Positions 46,358 through 56,395 of a stretch of DNA of 64,000 nucleotides are shown here, piece after piece. A program made the translations under genes and the position numbers. Below the pieces are notes generated by a model that was given only the letters and a program-made list of their open reading frames with translations, was not told where the DNA came from and searched no databases. This DNA comes from Acanthochromis polyacanthus (Eukaryota > Chordata > Actinopteri > Pomacentridae), in NCBI RefSeq assembly GCF_021347895.1, contig NC_067118.1:14635015-14699014 (forward strand). Reading direction: 5' to 3'. Positions within the stretch are counted from its first letter, which is position 1. The number at the start of each line of letters is the position of its first letter.

Positions 46358-49300
46358 CTAGCTGTAGTTCATCAGGTACACCAGTCTGTGAGGCTGGAAC
46401 TTCTCACGACACAGGGGGCACTCTGGCTGTTGTGATGACACACAAACACATTTTGCAATTATACATTAGCATGCACAGGGTCAAGTACAGAGAATAACTG
46501 CACTCTGGATCACTGCAGCTTCCAAAATGCATATTCTAACCACTGATGTTGCCACATAAAGGCTCTGCAGGATCCAAACATTTAGTGGAAATAATAGTTT
46601 GGGGAACAATGCACTACATATCCTTTTCTCTTCAGCACAATTCCAAATTTACACATAAGTCCAACGCTACTTCAGTTTCAGCGATGCTTAAGTTGACTCT
46701 GAGCGTTGAAATTAATCAACAAAATTCTAACGTAACCTGTGGTAGTGGTGATATAAGTCTAACCTTAGTGTTGCACCACTCCGTGATGCATTCCCAGCAG
46801 AAGAGGTGTCCACATGGGGTGGAGGTGGTGTGTCTCCTGTCCTCCAGGCAGAGGATGCAGCGTGCAGCTCTGGGGCTGGAGCTCTGTGTGTGCTGAGGAC
46901 TAGAAACAGATACAGGTCAGAGGGTTCAGTACAGAGGCAGGTATGATGCAGGTCCTTTACAACAATGCCTGGTTTATGGGACAGATCAGTGATGAAGGGA
47001 AAACATCAAGCACTAGCCACATCCCGATATTCTTTTGGGTTCACCTACCAATTTCTGGCTAAACAAGAGAAACAATCTGAATTTTAGTAAACTGTTGGCT
47101 GTCTGATCTGTTCAAGTGCAGGGAAAAATGTCTCAACAGGTTTTCTGACATGCTTCAAAAGGTGATGAATTGTAATGACTTTGATGACCTTTAAAAATAC
47201 TGACAACATTTTTCACTACATTAACTTTGGAATTAGAATCAGTGGTTTTAACCTAAAATTCTGTATTGACATGAAGAAATGTGGAGATAGGGTCCATATG
47301 GACAGTCTATATATCTCCACAGCTGTGTTCATTGGTATGATCTGGCCCTGTACCTGAGGTTCCTGTAGAGCTTCCATTCCTGGCGGGCTCTCTGCCTCTG
47401 CTTGAAGTTGTTGAGCTGCAGGCACCCAGTAATGAACAGCTGGAGGATGGACACGGCCCCCAGCAGCCTGTAGCTGCTCCTAATGGTGGTGTCATCACCG
47501 CTCAGGCCCATCACACGCAGCTACACACACACACACGAACAGTTTGAGAAGTGTATATTGGACACAAACACTGGATTCTAATCCAACAGTCCAGCAGTAA
47601 ATCCGCCCTTCATGATGATCAGTTTATGTGGAAACTGTTTGAGACAGGTGTAGATTCAACAGTATGCCCATTTACCTAATATTTGCACCTTCATTAATAT
47701 GAATGTAACAGAAAACCAGCAATATGGGCAGAAACTCTCTCCAGAACAGAGTCACGCATTACTGTTTACTCCACACTGTCACCTGCCTGCCAACCAATTA
47801 ACTACCTTCTAACAGCGGTTATGAAACAGAGCTCCAGACTGTGACCAAAATGGTTGCATATGCAGCACTTTTTTGAGCGTGTGAGTCTAAATTTAGGTCC
47901 AGAACCCTGAAATTAGTTACAAAATTCTGAACCGCAGACAATAATAAACAGGATATATTGAGCTGAAACATGGTAATGAGTAGTGTGATGTGAATAAACT
48001 GACAGCTTATAGAGCTTTTTGGAAAATCTGTATCAAGCTGATGAGAATGAAACTGTCACATATGTTACATATGCTGTGTACATGCTGTGCTGATTGATTT
48101 GTGAGCATCTTTCTGAGGATTGTAAAGCCTATTATCATTAAAGGTCACTTCAATTTGATATATTTGCATTTTCCCAGAAAACATCCTCAGTTGTGAACTT
48201 ACATTGCGGCCAACTGTGCCACAGAAAAGTCAAACTAACCCTTTTAACCTTTCCTAGAGCAAATTCACAGCTACATGCTGTACAAATTATCTGTGTAAAC
48301 TGATATAAGCAAGAATCCCTCCCTCCTAATGGCCATATGTCGTTTTATAAATACAACCTGACATTATGAACCTTTCCTCAAATGCTAATGCACCATTATT
48401 TTTTATTTCATGATCTTCAACAGCAATCATTTTTTGCAGTCTTTTCAGACCTTTGCTGACATTTTGTAGAATCTAGTATTTGTGCAGTGTTTCCCATGAC
48501 ACTGGGTACCACACAACCCCAAAGCAAAAAATATTTCAAGCCTGAAGCTAAACAGCAGGAAAGCTGTTTTGCTCATCAAACACTGCTACTATTTGTAACT
48601 TCAAAATTAGCAATAGTGATTAAGGCCAAATTTGAACTTTTTCTCTTTACTGCACATATTTCCAAAACCACTCTGTCTGATCCAAATGCTGATTGGCAGA
48701 AGGTGTTGACATTTGCGAGGAGACAGCAGGTAAGGACTGCCGCTGGTGAGTCTTCAATGTAGACACAGTTTGTGCATCAACACTGCCAAGTGAATGATGC
48801 CCCACCATTCCTCTCTCAGCTGAGCCTTGCTGTGCCTCCCCGGCAGTCATTCGAGGGGGTTTGCATCATCTTTTTAATGTCCGATATGCTAATTCTCTTG
48901 CTCCTACAGATCTTGTCTCAAATTCCCCTTTACTATCTTTTTTAGACAGTGGAAATTTCAAGCTAAAGGTACTTGATTACTATTCTTATTATTTTGATTA
49001 TATAAGCTTCTCTGCTTTATAGTTAGTTACATTTCAGATCTCAGGGTAGAAGAAGCCATGGTTGTTTAGTGTTATGAGATGTGAAGACTTAGAGAATTTA
49101 TCAGCTCCAGAAATGTCATCACTTGACAATTGCTAAACTTGACCAGCCCAACAATCCTTCTGCGTCAATTAAGTCTATTAAAGTTCAAATCTCTACTAGT
49201 GGTAAAGGGCTGCCCCATCTTTTCCAAATGCTACCATTACTCTTTATTATTTTCTTTTCCTTTTTTTCAGTTCATGAAATTAAAAATAACAGTGCATTAC

Positions 49301-51132
49301 CTTAAGAAGAAGGGTTTGTACTATTTCATTTCACTTCGTAAAATAAGCAAAATGTCATTTCTCAAGCTTGCACAATTTCTTGCACACAATTGTAATTATA
49401 AATAATGTTTCTCTGTTCTGTCTAATACATATGAAATCACCTACATAGCTGATACCTGCCGCCCTCTTGGACAGGTGATAAAAAGAGCCGCTGATGTAAA
49501 ACAGAGCCACGTGGAGTCTATGCAGGAGGGTCAGACCCTGCTGAATCACAAACACAGCTGGCAGACATGTTCTTTTCTGGGGCTCCGACAACAGCCCCAC
49601 CGCCCTCTGCACCCATTCCCTCAGCCAGGACTCCAGGCTCCACAACCCAGACACTGCCTGTCGCCGACGGACACTGCGGTGACTCGCCTGCCCTGCTTCC
49701 AGCTCGTTCTCCAGGCACACCAGGAGCTTGTCCAGGAGATAAGGAAAGAAGGCATGGCAGAGAACGAAGAGGCCACGTCTGACCTGAGAAGGGATTTGAC
49801 GTTTAGTGGGATCCACCTGGATTATGCCAACGTACTCCTCACCCAGAGTTTGATAACCTGGAGAGAAGAAAGTAGCACAAAACAATCTCTAATAATAGGA
49901 TATCATGTTACATTAGGCAATTGAGATTTTCACTGTTTGCACTGTAACTACCAGAGAATGTTGTTAGCCCATAGTATGCAAGATCTGACAGCAGCTCTAT
50001 CTCTTTCCTCCAGTCCAGCCATCTTTTGGACCCTACAGAGAGACAGAGAGGAGATAAAACCAGCATGGAACTTCATACACAAATGGCAGATATTTCATGC
50101 CTGAACAGTTGCTTAATAAGCTTCTATTTGGATGACAACTAACTCATCTATTGCTTGAAATGTAACACATACCAGATGTTAAATTGGTGGGGGGCTAAAA
50201 AATGTCCTCCCAAATAAAGTGTCCGTTCTTCAACGGTCCATGCCAGGAAAATCAATGGCTCCTTAAGTTAGTTTTAGAGGGAACCTCAGCGTGTGCCCCT
50301 CGGGTATTAGCATACACTAGAAGAGTGAATGCTAATACCTGTTGGTTTGTCTAAAAAAAACCCAAAGGTCATTTAAAACACTTAGTGCTGGCCTGAATGT
50401 ACCTCGAGAATCCTCAAAGGCTCATCTAACTATCTCAATGAAAAAAATTCCATTCTCACAATGATAAAGAAAGCTTTGTATGTTTTTTGTTGTTTTTTTT
50501 TTTTTTTGGGGGGGGGGGTTGCCTTTATTATATGGGACAGTGGAGAGAGAGACAGGAAATGTGGATTAGAAGAGTGGGGGAATGACATGCCACTGATACT
50601 GTTGCTGTATCAGTCTGTGCACATCAGATAACTTCTAACATGACCTGTGAAATAAGGAACTAAAGAATAATAATATCTGATTTATATTAAAAAAAAAAAA
50701 CCCTCATATTGGCATAGTTTCAGTCAGTGTGTACACATTAGTGCAGCAGCAAAGCTGAATTCTTCAAATCAGGACTTCTGATTGTGGTTTGCAACCCAAA
50801 AAATGTCCAGTGGTCCCATCTGACCAACTCAGAATCAGAATATCTTTATTGTCATTGTATGAGAACAACAAAATTGAAAGTGCAGTTCTTTCAGTGCATA
50901 ACTATTTTTTTCTTTTTTAAAAACACGTTACTTGATGAAAAAGTTAAAAAGTGAATTAAACTTCCCCAATGTGACACTAAATTATAAATATAATAAATAT
51001 GATACTGAAATGTAACTTACCAGCAAGGGTTTGAAAAGAGTCGTTGGCCTGGTTTCTTAAGATGATTCGGTAATATTCGTCCTTTTGACTGGACCGAATC
51101 AGCTGGGCCTGGTTGGCAGGAGCAACAGGCAT
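46358..51132 (-). CDS. pex10: Peroxisome biogenesis factor 10, six coding exons, complete
   Basis: RING-finger E3 ligase of the peroxisomal membrane. With PEX2 and PEX12 it ubiquitinates the import receptor PEX5. Minus-strand exons in order: 51132-51021, 50032-49952, 49857-49445, 47520-47354, 46899-46764 and 46426-46358. They total 978 bases, 325 residues plus stop; human PEX10 has 326. The protein starts M-P-V-A-P-A-N-Q and carries the conserved K-D-E-Y-Y-R (17-22), W-L-D-W-R-K-E and [13 protein letters not shown] and [15 protein letters not shown] and F-Y-H-L-S-K-R membrane-region motifs, and R-Q-R-Q-R-A-R. The C3HC4 RING is at about residues 272-309: [17 protein letters not shown]. All splice sites are GT-AG and in phase. 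No sign of damage. It converges with stk38. Confidence 0.96.
50831..50890 (-). repeat. Short 3' tail of a non-LTR retroelement
   Basis: CAGAATATCTTTATTGTCAT followed by ACAACAAAATTGAAAGTGCA is a phrase I know as a dispersed fish repeat, read antisense from the 3' end of a LINE or SINE. It lies in pex10 intron 1 and is only about 60 bp long. No duplication could be defined. Confidence 0.45.
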
Positions 51133-51359
51133 TATAAACTAGCAAGGACTACAGCTATTTACACTTCATGGTCACATATTATCACTATTATTGTTCACTG
51201 GATGAAGGTTCTAAAGCAGCTCTCTGCCCCGACACACAGCACCTCCAGTCCTGCAGCCTACATTTCGGTAATGCTCTCTGCAGGGAACATTCACCGTGTT
51301 ACTGGGCAAAAAAGTCACAATAAACAGCAGACTGACAGCAGACTTAGCTAACTACTGTA

Positions 51360-51490
51360 GAATTTCCTTCAGCCCCATAGACGTATATGCTTCCGCCCCT
51401 CAGTCCGCGCAGCCGCAGTGAATAGCGCGGACCTTCCGGATAATCCCGGAAACACAAGCTGCTCTCCAAGCGGACAACGTCACAAGTCAT
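51360..51490 (-). promoter_or_regulatory. pex10: Candidate pex10 promoter with paired ETS motifs
   Basis: CpG-rich patch 230-350 bases upstream of the pex10 ATG. It contains TTCCGG (51434-51439) and CCGGAA (51446-51451), i.e. two ETS-type sites in opposite orientation, and an AACGTCAC CRE-like half site near 51476. This is a common layout for TATA-less housekeeping promoters. The exact start is not visible. Confidence 0.45.
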
Positions 51491-52630
51491 TAGCGCCACG
51501 TAGCGGCAGGAAACAGCATTTTTACAAGTTTCACAAATGTCAGTTTCCTGTAAGTAAAAACCTTTCATCTCCTAATCTTTGTTTGAACACATTAATACAC
51601 ATTCAAATGTGTACCTTCTGCTTCAGAACAGTATGGTGTGTTTTACTGTGATGTGATTGATCATCATTTACCACTGTGACAACTCTGATTCCTCACACTT
51701 CTCTGACACTTTTTGTTCCTTATTGGCCGTTGTTTAAGTTTAAACTGATATGTCTGTTCACTGCAGGCTGTAAAGTTTATTTAGTCACATGTTTTTTTAT
51801 ACTGCTTGGTTCCCCTAATTAACTAAGAAATCTTTTTTTTATTCTTATTGAATGTATAATTCAGTTGTACAGTATTATTTGTGTACATCTTTACCTATAT
51901 TTTCATAATCCTCATAAGTGTTGTGACTGGTCTCCAGTTGTGTGAAATTCTTTTGCTTATTGTCTTTACTGGTTTTATGCACAATTTCCACTACACTACT
52001 ACATATTTGTTATTTTTCTGATGTTTGTGACTTCTGTACTTTTGTGCATTTTCATTACATATTTTATTGTGTACCTTTTATTTGGGTGTATTAATCTGTC
52101 AGCGCCAGGGGTCATGAGAAACAACACTGAAGCTGTGCTTGAACTTGAAAAGTGCAACTAGTAATGTCTGAAGACAGAAAAAGAGAACTAAAGACTGAAA
52201 GGTCTGATGTCACACACAGTGACTTGAAACCTATTGAGCTGTCAGATACTAATGGTGCATTTCAAGTATGGAGAATCAAAAGAGAAAACACTGTATCCAC
52301 CAATAATATGTCTCTGCATCAGCTCTCATTTGAACTGGGTTTGCATAATGAACCTATCTGTAAACATTTAGAAATGTTTTTTAAGTGAACACACATTAAA
52401 AATTAAACACATTAAATCATCAGATGCTGTGTTCCATCTTTTGAAGGCTGTAGCCCCTGAACATAGAGACAGTTAGAGCCTGCTGAAAAGGCTCTTGCTG
52501 TTCTTCTGTTCACTAGGCTAGGCTCTTTAAATCTACTTCCTGATGTTACATTTTTTCTCCATTATTGTATAAGATTTAACATTATTTTATTTTAGCATTA
52601 TTTGGCTATCATTTATTATTTTACAGAAAT
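51491..52630. other. No recognised feature
   Basis: AT-rich sequence. The frame at 52152-52388 (M-S-E-D-R-K-R-E-L-K) is open for 78 codons but shows no domain I know, and it is not next to convincing splice sites. Confidence 0.35.
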
Positions 52631-52639
52631 ATAAGGGTA

Positions 52640-53006
52640 GGGCTGCACAGTGAAGTAGTGGTTAGCACTTTCGACTTGCAGCAAGAAGATCCCCGGTTGA
52701 AATCCCGAGCTGGGCCTGGGATCTTTCTGCATGGAGTTTGCATGTTCTCCCTGTGCATGCGTGGGTTTTCTCCGGGTACTCCGGCTTCCTCCCACAGTCC
52801 AAAAATATGCAGAGGTTAATTGGTTACTCTAAAATTGCCCGTAGGTGTGGATGTGAGTGTGATTGTTTGTCTGTATATGTAGACCTGCGACAGACTGGTG
52901 ACCTGTCCAGGGTGTCCCCTGCCTTCGCCCGAGTCAGCTGGGATAGGCTCCAGCACCCCTGCGACCCTAATGAGGATAAGGCGGTGTATAGAGAATGGAT
53001 GGATGG
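52640..53006 (+). mobile_element. tRNA-derived SINE with ATGG tail and 9-bp duplication
   Basis: The head contains pol III boxes: an A-box-like TAGTGGTTAGCAC near 52655 and a B-box-like GGTTGAAATCCC near 52695. The conserved body follows (GGAGTTTGCATGTTCTCCC, CTCCGGCTTCCTCCCACAGT, CAGCTGGGATAGGCTCCAGC), and the end is AATGGATGGATGG. ATAAGGGTA flanks both sides exactly (52631-52639 and 53007-53015). I recognise it as one of the commonest teleost SINE types. Confidence 0.9.
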
Positions 53007-53194
53007 ATAAGGGTAAATTAGCTTCAGTTGTCTCATGATGTAGCCCAAATGAGCCACAAATGGCTATAAAATTTCCATATATTTTTCCCCCCAAAAGATT
53101 TCATGGAATAGTAACTTCTGTTGCCAGGCAGGGTGTCAAAATTTCCGATTTTTCTCATCTGTATATTAAGTGTTATTATTAAGTGATAGAGCTT

Positions 53195-53671
53195 TTCTGT
53201 TCAGCTCCTCCTTTTCAGCTGCCGGAAGACGATCTTCTACCTGTGTAAGTAGGTTAAGTACATTTACTCATTTATTCATTCAAAACTCTGGCAGCTCTGC
53301 TGGGATCTGCCCGGAAAGTTGCAGAACCAGTTTCTTTGTCTGCTCGCCGCTGCTCCCTGAGCCAGCTGGGTGTATATAACCTCTACAGAGAACATCTCAT
53401 TGTGAGCCCATTACTACCCTGTTACTGCGGCTTTTCTCAGCACTTTCATCAATCGTTGTACAGTCAGCCTATGGTCAGCCCTACCATTCTACACACCAGG
53501 AAGTTGAACTATGCTCTCAGCGTGAGGGGAGGAGTTGTTTTTTTTTCATTTTCCCTCCTCCATTAAACTTGGCAGTTACTTGTAACTTGTTGCAGGTAGA
53601 AGGAGTGGGAAGCACTCTGGTGCTTGGACTTTGTACTAACAAGTACAAAAGAAAAGTCTGGGATTTCACAG
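53195..53671 (+). other. Possible 5' non-coding exons of an unseen gene
   Basis: Two good donors occur here: CCTGT then GTAAGTAGG at 53245, preceded by an ETS-like GCCGGAAG, and TCACAG then GTAAGC at 53672. A downstream gene on the plus strand would have its coding exons beyond the window or missed. No coding sequence supports this. Confidence 0.2.
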
Positions 53672-53699
53672 GTAAGCGCCAAACCCGACTGACTGCATT

Positions 53700-54479
53700 C
53701 AATTTGTGTTCATCTCTCTGTAGGCTTTAGACATTTCACATCAAACTGTAGTTTTTGTTGGTTAAGCTAGTCTCAGATTTGGAAGATTGGTAGCAACACA
53801 GTGATTGCAGTTCCTGTACTTTGTGATCAACATGTTGAGGACATCTTCCTGAGTGTAACAAGAAAATGAAAAGCAAATTTCACCAATTCATGTGCAGGCA
53901 TTTTGTAGCAGTCTTGTTTTAATGGATTTTAGATAAAAGTGTTTCCAGTCACCACGTTTGAGCTAGATGACAGAGCAGAGCAGATTTTAGAGGCTAATAA
54001 CGGTAACCCAAGATACTGGTAACAGATAAACATCTCCATGCATACTTGTGAGTTGCCGCAATGAAATGAAATTCAGTGACAGCTTTCAGTGCGCAACTTT
54101 GACATGTATCTTTCTAGTAGTATTAGTAGAGTATCAGCTGAATAACCCCATGTCAATGTAAAAACAAATACTTAACAACACTTAACAATGTCAAATTCTG
54201 ATATTTTATATTTTATTCCTAGTGTTTATATTCAATTTGTCTACTAACATGTAGTAGGAAAGTAAATCTGTTGACTGATAACTATATTATTCTAAACATA
54301 TTGTACTTTTGTCATGAATACAAAACACTTAGTTTAATGTGGTCACATGTGAAAATTCAGTTTTTTATGTAAAACCTCATGTTGCTGTATGTGTGAAATG
54401 CTGTTAACTTACACGTGAAACAGTATTTAACATATGCTAGACACAGTTTTAAAATCTCAGCAGGTGAACAATAATTTCT
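53700..54479. other. No recognised feature
   Basis: AT-rich, no exon or repeat recognised. Confidence 0.35.
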
Positions 54480-54898
54480 TGACGCTGATGTGTTGCAAGC
54501 AGGAAAATGTGTAGTGTAAGGACCGCAGCGACTTTGACAAGGAACTAATTAGATAATCAGATGGTCAGAGTATTTGCAAAACAACAGGTCTTGTGGTGTG
54601 TTAACAATGTGCAGTGGTTAGTAGCTAGCCAAAGCAATCATATAAGGACAGACAGTGAACTGTTGACAATAGCTTGGATGCCAGAGGCTCACTGATATAC
54701 TCGGGGATAAAGGCTGGCCTGTGTGATCTGATTCCACAGGGCCATTGTAGCAAAAATGGCTGAAAACTTCAAAGATAAGGTCTGTGATTCTAATCTAGTA
54801 CATGTTCTGTCAAATTTGGTGCCCATCTCCTCACTGTTCCAGGCTGTCTGTTCTGTGTGCACTGAAAATATATGCAGTGTTCATATACTACACACCCT

Positions 54899-55464
54899 TA
54901 GCCTAGCCATGCTACACCCATGTTTCTGACGTCACAAGGGTCTAGGGAAGCTCGACAGGGAGGGAGGCGGGCTAAAAGGTTGTCTATCAAATCCCTCTGC
55001 AGCAATTGGGTAGGTATACAACCAATCAACGCAACGAATAGGCTGACGTGGTTCCGAGAGCACCGGCGGATTGTGGCTAAGTCCCATTAGCTTCCCAACC
55101 AGCGGAGCCAACTGGTATATTAAGGATTTGCGATATCCCGTTGGCATAAGTCCAAATACGTCTTTCTTCTCAATGAAACACTTAAGTGCCGTCCTTTGTT
55201 TATCTTTCAAGTTGAATTTTAGCTTCAAATCTTTAAGGGCTGTGGCCAAAGCCGAGTCGAAAGATAACGGTTTATTGTGCGCTGGTTGTTTCTGTCAGAA
55301 TCGTCACGTCTCTGTCGTCACTTCGTTACGCCCGCCTTCTGACTCTACACTTCATGGTGATTCGTCCGGCCAGTTTTAGGAGAATCCTCCCTCGAGCCTT
55401 ATGGAGGGTAACTAGACCCACCCTGGCAGAGAATTAAATTCGTTGCCGTGGGTTGTCTAGGCTA
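54899..55464. mobile_element. TAGCC-family transposon, copy B, 9-bp duplication
   Basis: It begins TAGCCTAGCC and ends GTCTAGGCTA, with ACACACCCT on both sides (54890-54898 and 55465-55473). Both ends match copy A (34053-34820) in the opposite orientation. The centre differs and carries a helicase-like frame on the minus strand. TIRs are short; 9-bp duplications are typical of Mutator-like and some Merlin elements. Confidence 0.82.
55072..55267 (-). pseudogene. N-terminal fragment of a RecQ-like helicase carried by the transposon
   Basis: The minus-strand frame reads A-L-K-D-L-K-L-K-F-N-L-K, then K-Q-R-T-A-L-K, then K-K-D-V-F-G-L-M-P-T-G-Y-R-K-S, then L-I-Y-Q-L-A-P-L-V. This is the Q motif region and Walker A of a RecQ-like superfamily 2 helicase. 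The Walker A glycine is replaced by R (G-Y-R-K-S), and the frame has no ATG at its proper start. Homology ends about 55070. Not functional. It may be a captured gene or the remnant of the autonomous element's own gene. Confidence 0.7.
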
Positions 55465-56003
55465 ACACACCCTGGCTCTGTAAATGGGGAACAAAGTGGC
55501 TTTGACTGATCTACACAAGACTTATTCCAGTATAAACTGCTACATGTTAAATATATAAATATGCCCACAGACTGAACATCAACAATCATTTTATAGATTG
55601 ATCTGCTACAATTCAAAGTTGTCAGAACATTGCGTATACCAACTAGATGTGTATGGGACTGAATAGTTACAGACTGGTCAGGGTGCCGATGCTGACCCCC
55701 TTAACACCACTGAAAGCGCCAATAATGGGTATAATGAGGATCAGAATGGGTTCATGGGGCAATGGAAGAAGGTGGCCTAGTCTGATGAATTGCTTTTTCC
55801 TTTTACATCATGTGGACAGCTGGGTGAATGTGCATCATTTAGTTGGGAAAGAGATGGCAACAGGATGCACTATGGTAAGAAGACTAGCCGAAAGAGGCAG
55901 CAATGTCCAGCTGAGAAACCCTGTGTCCTGATATTCATATGGATGTTCCTCTGACATGCAGCTCTACGCTCGGGCGTGCGCCCCACGCTCGTCCCGTCTG
56001 GGC

Positions 56004-56116
56004 TACCTGGTTGATCCTGCCAGTAGCATATGCTTGTCTCAGAGATTAAGCCATGCAAGTCTAAGTACACACGGCTGGTACAGTGAAACTGCGAACGGCT
56101 CATTAAATCAGTTATG
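56004..56116 (+). rRNA. Fragment of 18S rRNA gene (first ~113 bases) with upstream spacer
   Basis: TACCTGGTTGATCCTGCCAG is the universally conserved 5' end of 18S rRNA. GCATATGCTTGTCTC, GATTAAGCCATGCA and CTCATTAAATCAGTTATG follow in the expected order with a few changes. The 35-40 bases before it (CGGGCGTGCGCCCCACGCTC) look like external transcribed spacer. The fragment stops at base 113 and sits in the Tc1 relic, so it is displaced rDNA and not a gene. Confidence 0.95.
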
Positions 56117-56395
56117 ATTTCACCAGTATTTCCTGATGACTTCTTTCCTCAGGATTATGTTTCCTTATGGTTTGGAAAACATAACAAAAAGTTTAAGAGG
56201 TCGCCTTGGACTTCAAATTTCCCTTATCTCATTCAACTCAAGCATATCTGGGATGTGCTGGGAAAACAAGTCTAATTCAAGGAGTCCACTTGCAACTTTC
56301 AGGACTTCTGTCAGAGGTGTTGTGGAGTCCAGATCTGGGCAAATCATAGCTGTTTTGGCGGTGCAAGTGAGACCTGTACAATATTAGACAGATGG

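Larger units (their letters stand above)
54480..56395 (+). mobile_element. Tc1-type relic interrupted twice
   Basis: Fragments of a Tc1-type transposase gene can be followed in order: GCGACTTTGACAAGG (54529-54543), ACAGGTCTTGTGGTGTG (54583-54599), GGCTGGCCTGTGTG (54712), GGTCAGGGTGCCGATGCTGA (55677-55696), GTGGCCTAGTCTGATGAATT (55773, encoding the V-A-x-S-D-E catalytic block), ATATCTGGGATGTGCTGGG (56246) and GCTGTTTTGGCGG (56349). Between them lie a TAGCC-family transposon (54899-55464) and an rDNA piece (about 55965-56116). Terminal repeats are not recognisable. Dead element. Confidence 0.78.

Noticed and set aside
49475..49924. 149-codon plus-strand frame
   Set aside because: It is the complementary shadow of the large third exon of pex10, which has conserved motifs and proper splice sites on the other strand.
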